Positions 54,290 to 62,958 of a stretch of 64,000 bases of DNA are shown one piece after another. The position numbers were made by a program, and so were the translations under genes. The notes under the pieces were generated by a model. That model was not told the origin of the DNA. It saw only the letters and a list, made by a program, of their open reading frames with translations, and searched no databases. This DNA comes from Ancylobacter radicis (GTDB lineage Bacteria > Pseudomonadota > Alphaproteobacteria > Rhizobiales > Xanthobacteraceae): assembly GCF_018449475.1 (NCBI RefSeq), contig NZ_JAHCQH010000021.1:291369-355368 (forward strand), given 5' to 3'. Each line of letters opens with the position of its first letter. The stretch's first letter is position 1.

Positions 54290-55215
54290 GCATCAGGGCC
54301 GTGCCGTCACGCCGGGCTTTGCTGCTCGGCGCGGCGGGCGCCGCCATGGCGGGCTGGCCGCTCCTTGCCGCCGGCCCGCGGACACCGGATGCGCCGGCTC
54401 GCGACCCCTCCCGCATCGTCTCGATGGATTTCGGCCTGACCGAAACCCTCATCGAGATGGGCCGTCCACCGCTTGCCGTCCCCAACCCGGCCAGCTGGAC
54501 GCAATGGGTCGTCGAGCCGGCGCTGCCGGCCGGCACGGTCAATCTCGGCACGGACCGGGAGCCCAATCTCGAACTCCTCGCCGCGCTGCGGCCCGACCTC
54601 ATCGTCACCACGCCCTATCTCGACGGCATCGAGCCTTTGCTGCGCCGCTTTGCGCCGACCCGCCGCTTCTCGATCTACGCGCCGCCAAAAGGCGACGCCT
54701 ATGCGCGCAGCATCATCGCCACCCGTGCGCTTGCCGCGGCGATCGGGGCGGTGAGCGCCGGGGAGGATCTGGTCGGGCGCGCGCAGGCGACGATGGAGGC
54801 GGCCCGCGCCCGCCTCACGGCCGCCGGGCTCAATGAGCGGCCGCTGCTGGTCGTCAATTTCCTCGATGACCGCCATGTCCGGGTCTATGGCGCCGGCAGC
54901 CTGTTCGGCGACGTGATGGAGCGCACGGGTCTCGTCAATGGCTGGACCCGCCCGGTCAATTACTGGGGCTTCGCCACGGTGGGGATCGAGGCGCTGGCGG
55001 AAATTCCCGCCGGCCGGCTCATCTATATGGAGCCCGTCTCGCCCGACACGCTGGAGCGTCTGGCCGCCAGCCCGCTGTGGAACACCCTGTCTTTCGTGCG
55101 CGCCGGCCGGATCGACCGCCTGCCGCCAGTGCTGATGTTCGGCATGCTGCCTTCCGCCATGCGTTTCGCGCGGCAGCTCCAGAGCCGGCTGGCGGAGGCG
55201 CCGAGCCATGGCTGA
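54286..55215 (+). CDS. fhuD: FhuD-like iron-siderophore periplasmic binding protein
   Basis: 309 residues of the FhuD/FecB helical-backbone family. SRRALLLGAAGAAMAGWPLLAAG is a twin-arginine-type signal, as in FhuD proteins of several bacteria. RIVSMDFGLTETLIEMG and LELLAALRPDLIVTTPY are family hallmarks. Start taken as the GTG overlapping the receptor stop (GTGA); a TTG one codon earlier also exists. It hands ferric siderophore to the FhuB permease encoded next, whose start it overlaps by 8 bp. Confidence 0.87.
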   Translation: MSIRAVPSRRALLLGAAGAAMAGWPLLAAGPRTPDAPARDPSRIVSMDFGLTETLIEMGRPPLAVPNPASWTQWVVEPALPAGTVNLGTDREPNLELLAALRPDLIVTTPYLDGIEPLLRRFAPTRRFSIYAPPKGDAYARSIIATRALAAAIGAVSAGEDLVGRAQATMEAARARLTAAGLNERPLLVVNFLDDRHVRVYGAGSLFGDVMERTGLVNGWTRPVNYWGFATVGIEALAEIPAGRLIYMEPVSPDTLERLAASPLWNTLSFVRAGRIDRLPPVLMFGMLPSAMRFARQLQSRLAEAPSHG

Positions 55216-57250
55216 CATCGCCCTACGTTCCTGCGCCGAACGCCGCCCCCGCGGAGCCGCCACCCTGCTTCTCGGCCTTGGTGCCGTTGCCCTGCTGGCG
55301 AGCGCCATCAATCTCGCCGCGCATCTGCCGGAAGGTGGGATTGGGGCCGTGTGGGGGATGCTGGTCGCCCCCGCCATGGACGATCCCGCGCAGGCCCTGA
55401 TTGCCTACAGCTACGCCCCGCGTCTGGTGATCAGCCTGCTCGCCGGGGCGGCGCTGGGCCTTGCCGGGGCGCTGTTGCAGCAGGTGCTGCGCAACCCCGT
55501 GGCCTCGCCGACCGTGCTCGGCATCCAGTCCGGCGCCAATCTCGCTTTGGCGGCCACACTGGTCTGGACGCCCGAGCTGCTGGCTTTCGGCCGCGAATGG
55601 GTGGCGCTTGGCGGCGGCCTTGTGGCCATTGGCGTGGTGCTGTTGCTGACCCGGTCGAGCGGCTTCGCGCCGCTGGTGGTGATCCTCGCCGGCATGGTGG
55701 TGAGCCTTTATTGCGCCGCGCTGGCGGCGCTCATCACCCTGTTCAACAGCCATTATCTCGCCGGCCTGTTCCTGTGGGGCGCGGGCTCGCTGAGCCAGCA
55801 GGGCTGGGACGGCACGATCTTCCTGCTGCCGCGTCTGGCCATTGCCGTGCTCGCGGTGGCGCTTCTCCTGCGCCCGCTCACCTTGCTGGGGCTGGATGAC
55901 ATGCAGGCGCGCGGGCTCGGCCTTGCCGTCGGCGCGGTGCGCCTCGCCGTGCTGCTGGTGGCGGTGGCGCTCACCGGCTTCGTGGTGGCATCGGTGGGCG
56001 TCATCGGCTTCATCGGCCTCGCCGCGCCGGCTCTGGTGCGGCTGTGCGGCGTGCGCGGCACGGGCGCGCGGCTCGCCCTGTCGGGCCTGCTCGGGGCGGT
56101 GCTGCTCTGGGCCACGGATCAGGGCGTGCAACTCGCCGCCGCAAGCTTTGGCGAGATGGTGCCGACCGGCGCGGTGACGGCGCTGTTCGGGGCGCCGCTG
56201 CTGCTCTGGATGATCCCGCGCCTGCGTCTGCCGCCCCATGCCACGCCGGCCCTGTCCGTGCGCGGCGATCATGGTGCGGTCCGCGCCCGGCGCCGGCTCG
56301 CCTGGCTCGGGGCCTTGCTTCTCGGCATGCTGGTGCTCTCCGCGCTGTTCGGGCCGGGGCTGGAGGGCTGGAGCGTGTCCTGGCCGGGGCCGGGGGGCTC
56401 CGGGAACGCGGTTGCATTGTGGCCGCTTCGGCTGCCGCGGGCGCTCGCCGCGCTGTCCGGCGGGGTGATGCTGGCGGTGGCCGGCTGCATCCTCCAGCGC
56501 CTCACCGGCAATCCGATGGCCAGCCCCGAAGTGCTGGGCGTGAGCGCCGGCGCCGCCTGCGGGCTCACAATTGCGCTGTTCCTGCTCGCCGATTTCGGCC
56601 GTGTGGAACAGGCGCTGGCGGCATCGCTCGGGGCGAGCCTGGCGCTCCTCGCCATTCTGGCGCTGGCCCGCAGCGCGAAAGGCAGCCCGGAGCGGGTGAT
56701 CCTCGCCGGCCTCGCCGTCGGCGCGCTGCTCGACGCGCTGGTCAGCGTGCTGATGGCGAGCGGCGACCCGCGTGCCGTGCTGCTGTTCAACTGGATGACC
56801 GGCTCGACCTATGGCGTCACCACCGACATGGCGGGCGCGAGCCTTCTGGCCGTTGTCGTACTGCTGGCGCTGCTGCCGCTGATTGTCCGCTGGCTCGACA
56901 TCCTGCCCCTGGGCGGCGAGGCGGTTCGTGCGCTGGGCATGCCGCCGGGGCTCAGCCGCATCATGCTCCTCCTGCTGGCCGGTGTGGCCACCGCCATGGC
57001 CACGCTGCTGGTCGGGCCGCTGTCCTTTGTCGGGCTGATGGCGCCGCATCTGGCGCGCCTGATCGGCCTGCGCCGGCCGCTGGCCGAACTTTATGGAGCG
57101 GCGCTGATCGGCGCGCTGGTGATGGTGGCGGCGGACTTCATCGGCCGCAGCCTCGCCTTCCCCTGGCAACTGCCCGCCGGCCTCGTCGCCTCGATGATCG
57201 GCGCGCCGGCCTTTCTCTGGCTGCTTTCACGCAAACAGGCCTCCGCATGA
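55208..57250 (+). CDS. fhuB: FhuB-like fused iron-siderophore permease
   Basis: 680 residues with two tandem FecCD-type permease halves, the fused arrangement of FhuB. Half 1 carries ALLQQVLRNPVASPTVLGIQSGANL and FIGLAAPALVRL; half 2 carries CILQRLTGNPMASPEVLGVSAGAACGL and FVGLMAPHLARL, each matching the ATPase-coupling region. About 18-20 membrane helices are expected. The ATP-binding partner FhuC is not in this operon. It ends in an ATGA overlap with the esterase. Confidence 0.92.
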   Translation: MADIALRSCAERRPRGAATLLLGLGAVALLASAINLAAHLPEGGIGAVWGMLVAPAMDDPAQALIAYSYAPRLVISLLAGAALGLAGALLQQVLRNPVASPTVLGIQSGANLALAATLVWTPELLAFGREWVALGGGLVAIGVVLLLTRSSGFAPLVVILAGMVVSLYCAALAALITLFNSHYLAGLFLWGAGSLSQQGWDGTIFLLPRLAIAVLAVALLLRPLTLLGLDDMQARGLGLAVGAVRLAVLLVAVALTGFVVASVGVIGFIGLAAPALVRLCGVRGTGARLALSGLLGAVLLWATDQGVQLAAASFGEMVPTGAVTALFGAPLLLWMIPRLRLPPHATPALSVRGDHGAVRARRRLAWLGALLLGMLVLSALFGPGLEGWSVSWPGPGGSGNAVALWPLRLPRALAALSGGVMLAVAGCILQRLTGNPMASPEVLGVSAGAACGLTIALFLLADFGRVEQALAASLGASLALLAILALARSAKGSPERVILAGLAVGALLDALVSVLMASGDPRAVLLFNWMTGSTYGVTTDMAGASLLAVVVLLALLPLIVRWLDILPLGGEAVRALGMPPGLSRIMLLLLAGVATAMATLLVGPLSFVGLMAPHLARLIGLRRPLAELYGAALIGALVMVAADFIGRSLAFPWQLPAGLVASMIGAPAFLWLLSRKQASA

Positions 57251-58107
57251 CACACGCCGCCATCCCGGACACCGTGACCTTCGACATCGCCCCGCGCGAG
57301 GGTGGCGCGCCATGGCGCATCTTCCTCTACCGTCCGCCGGGCGAGCCGCCGGCCGAGGGCTGGCCGGTGCTCTATTATCTCGACGCCAACGCGGTGGCGG
57401 GAACAGCGGCGGACATCCTGCGCGTGCAGGCCGCCTGGCCGCTTGGCACCGGTATCGACTGGGGTGTGATGGTCGGCATCGGTTACCCCACGGATGGCGC
57501 GTATGACAGCGTGCGCCGCTCCTGGGACATGGGCCCGCCGCCGGGCGAGACCTACCCGCCGCACACGCCGGACGGACCGCCCGTGCGCACCGGCGGCGCC
57601 GACCACTTCCTCGCCTTCATCGAGGAGGATTTGAAGCCTGAGATCACCCGCCGCGTGCCGATTAACCGCCGGCGTCAGGCGATTCTCGGCCATTCCTTCG
57701 GCGGCCTGTTCGTGCTCCACGCCCTGTTGCGCCGACCCGATGCCTTCGCGCGCTGGATTTCCGCGAGCCCGGCCATCTGGTGGGAAGGCGCGGGCATCGT
57801 CGACCGGGCCGAGGCGTTCCTCGCCGAGGGCCGGCGCGCCGATGGGCGGCTGCTGGTTCTGGCCGGGGAATATGAGCAGGCGCTCGCGCCCTTCCAGCGC
57901 GGCGCCGAGGACGAGGCCAAGCGCCTTTCCAGCTTCGAGGAGAGCCGCATCGTTGACAACAGCCGGGAGATGGCCGAGCGGCTGGCGCGTGCGCCGGGGC
58001 TCGCCGCGCAATTCCGGCTGATCGCGGGCGAGACGCATATGTCGGTGCTGCCCGCCTGCGTCAACGAAGCCATCCGCTTCGCCTTCGGCCGGGAGCCACG
58101 CGGATAA
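57247..58107 (+). CDS. Siderophore esterase-like alpha/beta hydrolase (Fes/IroE type)
   Basis: 286 residues with esterase-family features: WPVLYYLDANAV, VGIGYP, nucleophile Ser150 in ILGHSFGGLFVLHALL, SPAIWW and a late His in AGETHMSVLP completing the triad. No signal peptide, so it should act in the cytoplasm, cleaving a ferric siderophore to release iron. Co-translated with fhuB (ATGA). An ester-linked ligand is implied, which is compatible with coprogen- or enterobactin-like compounds but at odds with ferrioxamine or plain ferrichrome. Confidence 0.83.
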   Translation: MTHAAIPDTVTFDIAPREGGAPWRIFLYRPPGEPPAEGWPVLYYLDANAVAGTAADILRVQAAWPLGTGIDWGVMVGIGYPTDGAYDSVRRSWDMGPPPGETYPPHTPDGPPVRTGGADHFLAFIEEDLKPEITRRVPINRRRQAILGHSFGGLFVLHALLRRPDAFARWISASPAIWWEGAGIVDRAEAFLAEGRRADGRLLVLAGEYEQALAPFQRGAEDEAKRLSSFEESRIVDNSREMAERLARAPGLAAQFRLIAGETHMSVLPACVNEAIRFAFGREPRG

Positions 58108-58249
58108 GCGTCGCGCGGTCTCTCGCCGCGCCGGGCCGGCAGGTGTCGACGATCAGGGGCCTGGGCGGAGATCGCTGTCGCCGTGTTGTCGATCACGCTG
58201 TCACGACCTTGGGCTTGATCCCAGACCTCTTCCTGCGAAGCATAATTTT

Positions 58250-58259
58250 TATCGCGATA
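58250..58259. promoter_or_regulatory. Palindrome upstream of the MarR-type gene
   Basis: TATCGCGATA, a perfect 10-bp dyad about 50 bp before the start, in a T-rich patch. It is a candidate autoregulatory site for the MarR/OhrR protein; it does not match the OhrR operator I remember. Confidence 0.3.
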
Positions 58260-58308
58260 TTCTTTTTTGCGGTCAGAGCGGTTATATGAGGTTCCGAAGG
58301 AGCTGATG

Positions 58309-58776
58309 ATGACCCAGAAAGAGAACCGCCCCGTGCCGCTGGATGACCAGCTCTGCTACGCGATCTATTCGGCGGGCATCGCCATTCAGCGCGTCTACAA
58401 GCCGCTGCTCGACGAACTGGGACTGACCTATCCGCAGTACCTCGTTCTCAACGTGCTCTGGCGTGAGGATGAACTGACGGTCGGCGGCATCGCCGAGCGG
58501 CTGGCGCTGGAATCCAGCACGTTGACACCCTTGCTCAAGCGGCTTGAAGCCGCCGGATTCCTGCGCCGAACGCGAAACCCCGAAAATGAACGGCAGGTCG
58601 TCGTCGCGTTGACCGATCAGGGGCGCGCCCTCCGCGCCCGGGCGGGTTGCCTCGGGGAATCCCTCCTCGTGGCATCCGGCCAAAGCCCGGCACATCTTGG
58701 TGAACTGAACCGGGACGTGAGAGAACTGCGCGACGCGATCTACACCCGCATCGATGGCTGGAACGCGCCTACCTGA
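58309..58776 (+). CDS. ohrR: OhrR-type MarR-family regulator of organic peroxide response
   Basis: 155-residue winged-helix regulator. DDQLCYAIYSAGIAIQRVYKPLLDELGLTYPQYLVLNVLW is close to OhrR, with the peroxide-sensing Cys16; a second Cys114 near the C-terminus suggests the two-cysteine type that locks by an intersubunit disulfide. The recognition region reads ESSTLTPLLKRLEAAGFLRR with the wing NPENERQVVVALT. Of two adjacent ATGs the one at 58309 sits 6 nt from AAGGAG. The usual partner ohr (peroxiredoxin) is not in the window. Oxidation would release DNA and induce the target genes. Confidence 0.8.
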   Translation: MTQKENRPVPLDDQLCYAIYSAGIAIQRVYKPLLDELGLTYPQYLVLNVLWREDELTVGGIAERLALESSTLTPLLKRLEAAGFLRRTRNPENERQVVVALTDQGRALRARAGCLGESLLVASGQSPAHLGELNRDVRELRDAIYTRIDGWNAPT

Positions 58777-58901
58777 ATGATCGAGGTCCGCTCGCGCTGC
58801 TCCTCCATCCGGCATAATTCGTCAGCCATGGCAGCGCCCCCGGCTCACGTGGAACCAAATGCACTATCAGACGCGAGGCTGCATTTAGCCGTGTCCTGAG
58901 C

Positions 58902-59807
58902 CTAGAGATCTGCCTCCGGCCTCGCCGCCAAGTCCTGCAAGGTGTGCTGAAGGGCGGGTATGGCTGGGTTGGTGTTGCCCGGACGCCAGATGGCGTGCAA
59001 CTCGACGGTAGGGGAGGCCCCGGTTGCGAGGGGGCGTAGCGCCACGCCCTCGAAGCGCAGATTGCGCGCGGCGCGGGGCACAAGAGCCACGCCGAGGCCG
59101 GCCTTCACCAGGCCGAGGATCGAGTGGACCTGGCTGATGTGCTGCACATAGCGCGGGGTGATGCCGGCGGTGGCGAACAAGGTCGCCAGAAGGTCGTAGA
59201 AGTAACGGGCCTCATAGGGCGAATAGGTCACCATGGGTTGCCGGTCGAGATCGGCCAGCTGAACCTCGCCGGCGCCGGTGAGGGGATGACCTTCGGGTGC
59301 GGCCATCATCAGCGGTTCACGCACGACGCAGAGCGAGACCACCTCGCGGCGGTTGAAGGTGGGGCGAACGAGGCCGACATCGATGAGGCCGGAGGTGAGC
59401 GACTCGAACTGGTCGGTCGACACCATCTCCTTCAGCACAAGGTCGATGCCGGGCGCCGCCGCGCGGAACCGGGTGATGAGGCGCGGCAGGAAATCGTAGC
59501 CGGAGGCGGCGGTGAAGCCGAGCGTGATCGAGCCCACATCGCCGCTCGCCGTCCGCCGCGCCGCCAGCGCCGCACCTTCGGCAAGGCGCAGCAGGCGCCG
59601 CGCCTCGGGCAGAAAGCTGTGACCGGCGCGGGTGAGGCTGACTGAGCGGCTTGTGCGCTCCAGCAGCTTCACGTCGAGCGTATGCTCAAGGAGCTGGATC
59701 TGCCGGCTGAGTGGCGGCTGGGTCAGATTGAGGCGCGCCGCCGCCCGGCCGAAATGCAGTTCTTCGGCAACGGCGACAAAGCAGCGGAGATGGCTGAGCT
59801 CAAACAT
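58902..59807 (-). CDS. LysR-family transcriptional regulator
   Basis: 301-residue LTTR. N-terminal helix-turn-helix HLRCFVAVAEELHFGRAAARLNLTQPPLSRQIQLLEHTL, then an inducer-binding domain (from about 90, SITLGFTAASGYDFLPRLI). It is divergent from the second tct operon and probably activates it when the imported acid or an intermediate is bound. The start ATG at 59807 was chosen because the winged-helix motif begins at residue 4; the frame continues upstream only as a shadow of the opposite gene. Confidence 0.92.
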   Translation of the reverse strand: MFELSHLRCFVAVAEELHFGRAAARLNLTQPPLSRQIQLLEHTLDVKLLERTSRSVSLTRAGHSFLPEARRLLRLAEGAALAARRTASGDVGSITLGFTAASGYDFLPRLITRFRAAAPGIDLVLKEMVSTDQFESLTSGLIDVGLVRPTFNRREVVSLCVVREPLMMAAPEGHPLTGAGEVQLADLDRQPMVTYSPYEARYFYDLLATLFATAGITPRYVQHISQVHSILGLVKAGLGVALVPRAARNLRFEGVALRPLATGASPTVELHAIWRPGNTNPAIPALQHTLQDLAARPEADL

Positions 59808-59820
59808 TGATCTAAAAATG

Positions 59821-59834
59821 GCATTGATCAATGC
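59821..59834. promoter_or_regulatory. Perfect palindrome in the LysR/tct divergent promoter
   Basis: GCATTGATCAATGC, 14 bp and fully symmetric, 14 bp upstream of the regulator start, with a further CATTGATC at 59805-59812. It fits the dyad with T-N11-A geometry used by LysR-type regulators and is the best candidate operator for both directions. Confidence 0.5.
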
Positions 59835-59951
59835 AGAGAACAACTCATTCCCGCATCGAAAGCACCCTAGATTGACGATGGAGGCAGCAACCGCCTCCCA
59901 ATGACAAGCAAGGCGCAACGTCGCCATCGCCACTCCCTGGAGGTAACGCCA

Positions 59952-60938
59952 ATGAGCCTTCGCATTCTCAAGGCGGCCGCGGCCGCTCTCGCCCTCTCCG
60001 TTCTTGCGCCCGCCCTTGCCCCGACCCCGGCGGCGGCCCAGAGCTTCGACCGCCCGGTACGCATCGTCGTGCCCTTCGCCCCTGGCGGCACGTCCGACAT
60101 CCTCGCCCGCCTGATCGCGCCCAAGCTCTCCGAGGCCGTGGGCCAGCCCGTGGTGGTGGAGAACAAGCCGGGCGCAGCCGGCAATATCGGCGCCGACGCG
60201 GTCGCCAAAGCGCGGCCGGATGGTCATACGCTGCTGCTGATGGATATCGGCTCGCTCGCCATCGCGCCGAGCCTGTTCCCGGATCTGTCCTACAATGTCG
60301 AGGCCGACCTCGCCCCCGTCGGCATGGTCATGTTCGGCCCCTATGTGCTGGCGGTGAACCCCGCCGTGCCGGCCAAGAACGTCGCCGAGCTGGTCGCCTA
60401 TGCCAAGGCCAATCCGGGCAAGCTGGCGGTCGCCAATTCCGGTGTCGGCGCGCTCAACCACATCACCGCCGTGGCACTCGCCCGCGATCTCGGCATCGAG
60501 TGGAAGAATGTGCCCTATAAGGGCGGCGCGGCGGCCTCCCGCGCGGTGGTTTCCGGCGAGAGCACGGTCATCATCAATGGCGCGACGGCGACGCTCCCCT
60601 TCGTCACCAATGGCCAGCTCGTCGGCATCGCGGTGACCGGCGACGAGCGTCTGGCGGCGCTGCCCAATGTCGAGACGTTCAAGGAAGCCAAGCTCCCGCT
60701 TAGCGACGCCGGCACCTGGCAGGGCCTGCTGACGACCGGCAAGACGCCGCCCGAGGTGGTCGCCAAGCTCAATGCCGAGCTGAACAAGATCCTCGCTTTG
60801 CCGGAGATCAAGGAAAAGATCGCCGAGCAGGGCGGCTCGGTGCGTCCCGGCTCGCCGGAGAACGTCAAGACCTGGCTCGCGACCAACATCAAGAGCTGGG
60901 GCGATATCGTCCGCGCCGCCGACATCAAGACCAACTGA
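59952..60938 (+). CDS. Bug/TctC-family tripartite transporter solute-binding protein
   Basis: 328-residue periplasmic receptor with the Bug-family core: FDRPVRIVVPFAPGGTSDILARLIAPKLSEAVGQPVVVENKPGAAGNIGA, then VPYKGGAAASRAVVSGE and a helical end. A Sec signal ends at TPAAAQS. The ATG at 59952 sits 8 nt after GGAGG. More typical of the family than the receptor at 37382, with the full PGAAGNIG loop. Substrate is likely an aldarate or other small dicarboxylate, judging from the aldolase and reductase downstream. Confidence 0.9.
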   Translation: MSLRILKAAAAALALSVLAPALAPTPAAAQSFDRPVRIVVPFAPGGTSDILARLIAPKLSEAVGQPVVVENKPGAAGNIGADAVAKARPDGHTLLLMDIGSLAIAPSLFPDLSYNVEADLAPVGMVMFGPYVLAVNPAVPAKNVAELVAYAKANPGKLAVANSGVGALNHITAVALARDLGIEWKNVPYKGGAAASRAVVSGESTVIINGATATLPFVTNGQLVGIAVTGDERLAALPNVETFKEAKLPLSDAGTWQGLLTTGKTPPEVVAKLNAELNKILALPEIKEKIAEQGGSVRPGSPENVKTWLATNIKSWGDIVRAADIKTN

Positions 60939-60950
60939 GCGGGACGCGCC

Positions 60951-61400
60951 GTGACCCGCCGCCGCTTCGACTGGCCGGACCTTGCGTTCGGCGCCTTCCT
61001 CATCGCCGTGGCGGCGGGCACCCTCGTCGCCACGCGCGGGCTCAACGGTGGCACCGCCGCCGATATGGGGCCGGGCTACATGCCCCGCGCCATCGCGCTG
61101 ATCCTGCTGGCCTTCGGCCTGTTCTTCGCCGGGCGTGGCCTGCTGCGCGGCCATGTCGGCATCGAGCCGGTTCAACTGCGCCCCATCCTCGGCGTCGGCG
61201 TGGCGGTCGGCGTCTTCGCGCTGCTGATCGAGAATGCGGGCCTCGCGCTCGCCTCCTTCGCCGCCATCCTCATCGCTGCCGCCGCCAGCCGCGAGAGCCG
61301 CTTTTTCGAGGTGATCGTTTTCGGCCTCGCGGTCACGGTTGGCGCGGTGCTGCTGTTCATCAAGGCATTGGCACTGCCCGTTTCCATCTGGCCCTGGTGA
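60951..61400 (+). CDS. tctB: Tripartite transporter small membrane subunit TctB
   Basis: 149 residues with four predicted helices and the TctB opening RRRFDWPDLAFGAFLIAVAAGTLVATR, followed by MGPGYMPRAIALILLAFGLFFAGRGLL. GTG start, 12 bp after the receptor gene and 13 bp before tctA. Confidence 0.87.
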   Translation: MTRRRFDWPDLAFGAFLIAVAAGTLVATRGLNGGTAADMGPGYMPRAIALILLAFGLFFAGRGLLRGHVGIEPVQLRPILGVGVAVGVFALLIENAGLALASFAAILIAAAASRESRFFEVIVFGLAVTVGAVLLFIKALALPVSIWPW

Positions 61401-61413
61401 GTCCTGAGACGCC

Positions 61414-62913
61414 ATGGAACTCTTCGACAACCTCCTCCTGGGACTCTCGACCGCGCTGCAGTGGAACAACCTGTTCTATTGCCTGATCGGCGTGGTGATC
61501 GGCACCGCCATCGGCGTGCTGCCGGGCATCGGGCCGATCCCGACCGTGGCGCTGCTGCTGCCCTTCACCTTCGGCCTCGCGCCCGCCTCGGCGCTCATCA
61601 TGCTCGCCGGCATCTTCTACGGCGCTCAATATGGCGGCTCGACCACGGCGATCCTGGTCAATGTGCCCGGCGAGACCTCCTCGGTCGTTACCTGCCTCGA
61701 CGGGCATGAGATGGCCAAGCAGGGCAGGGCGGGCCCGGCGCTTGCCATCGCCGCCATCTCGTCCTTCTTCGCCGGCACCGTGGCGACGATCGTGATCGCC
61801 GTGCTGGCTCTGCCGCTGGGGGCGCTGGCGCTGAAATTCACCGCCGTCGAATATTTCAGCCTGCTGGTGCTCGGCCTGTTCGCCGCCGTCATTCTCGCGC
61901 ACGGCTCGGTGTCCAAGTCGCTCGCCATGGTGTTTCTCGGCCTGCTCATCGGCACGGTGGGCATCGACGTGAATTCCGGTGTGGCGCGCATGACCTTCGG
62001 CGTCCCGGCGCTGGCGGACGGGCTGGATTTCGTGCCGGTCGCCATGGGCATGTTCGGCCTCGCCGAGATCATCGCCAATCTGGAGCGCCCGGCCGTGCGG
62101 CAGGTGGTGAGCCAGAAGCTGCGCGACCTTGTTCCCTCGCGGGCCGACCTCAAGGCGGCCTTTCCGGCCATGCTGCGCGGCACGTTCATCGGCTCGGCGC
62201 TTGGCGTGCTTCCGGGCGGGGGAGCGGCGCTGCCGCCCTTCACCGCCTATGCGCTGGAGAAGAAGCTCGCCAAGGATCCCTCGCGTTTCGGCAAGGGCGC
62301 CATCGAGGGTGTCGCCGGGCCGGAGGCCGCCAATAATGCCGGTGCGCAGACCAGCTTCATCCCGCTGCTGACGCTCGGCATTCCCGCTAACGCACTGATG
62401 GCGCTGATGATCGGCGCGCTGATGATGCAGGGCATCCAGCCCGGCCCGCAGGTGATGACCGAGCAGCCCGAACTGGTCTGGGGCGTCATCGCCTCCATGT
62501 GGACGGGCAATCTGATGCTGCTGATCATCAACCTGCCATTGGTGGGCCTGTGGGTCTCCATGCTGAAGATCCCGTATCGGCTGCTCTTTCCCGCCATCGT
62601 GCTGTTCTGCTGCATCGGCACCTACGGCATCTCCAACAGCGCCTTCAATGTCTGGCTGATGCTGGGCTGCGCGGTGGTCGGCTATTTCTTCATCAAGGTC
62701 GGTGTCGAGCCGGCGCCGCTGCTGCTCGGCCTCGTGCTGGGTCCGCAGCTGGAGGAGAATTTCCGCCGGGCCATGCAACTCGCCGATGGCGACCCGTCGG
62801 TGTTCGTCACCCGGCCGATCAGCGCGCTACTGCTCGCCATCGTCGCGATCATGCTGCTCGCCATGCTTTCGCCAGCGGTGCTGAAGACGCGCAAGCGCGC
62901 GCTCGCCGAGTAG
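61414..62913 (+). CDS. tctA: Tripartite transporter large permease TctA
   Basis: 499-residue permease with IGVLPGIGPIPTVALLLPFTFGL, YGAQYGGSTTAILVNVPGETSSVVTCLDGHEMAKQG and IGSALGVLPGGGAALPPFTAYALEKK ... EGVAGPEAANNAGAQTSFIPLLTLGIP, all signature blocks. About 12 helices. It is only distantly similar to the copy at 38978, so the two systems are not a recent duplication. Confidence 0.93.
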   Translation: MELFDNLLLGLSTALQWNNLFYCLIGVVIGTAIGVLPGIGPIPTVALLLPFTFGLAPASALIMLAGIFYGAQYGGSTTAILVNVPGETSSVVTCLDGHEMAKQGRAGPALAIAAISSFFAGTVATIVIAVLALPLGALALKFTAVEYFSLLVLGLFAAVILAHGSVSKSLAMVFLGLLIGTVGIDVNSGVARMTFGVPALADGLDFVPVAMGMFGLAEIIANLERPAVRQVVSQKLRDLVPSRADLKAAFPAMLRGTFIGSALGVLPGGGAALPPFTAYALEKKLAKDPSRFGKGAIEGVAGPEAANNAGAQTSFIPLLTLGIPANALMALMIGALMMQGIQPGPQVMTEQPELVWGVIASMWTGNLMLLIINLPLVGLWVSMLKIPYRLLFPAIVLFCCIGTYGISNSAFNVWLMLGCAVVGYFFIKVGVEPAPLLLGLVLGPQLEENFRRAMQLADGDPSVFVTRPISALLLAIVAIMLLAMLSPAVLKTRKRALAE

Positions 62914-62958
62914 CGACCCGATCCCTCCATCCGCCTCATCACGACAAGGACGCTCACC

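Noticed and set aside
58113..58131. Small GC hairpin (GCGCGG/CCGCGC) after the esterase gene
   Set aside because: Only 6 bp, no T tract; too weak to call a terminator in such GC-rich DNA.
59808..61469. Long N-terminal extension of the LysR frame
   Set aside because: Antisense to the tct receptor; the LysR helix-turn-helix begins right after the ATG at 59807.
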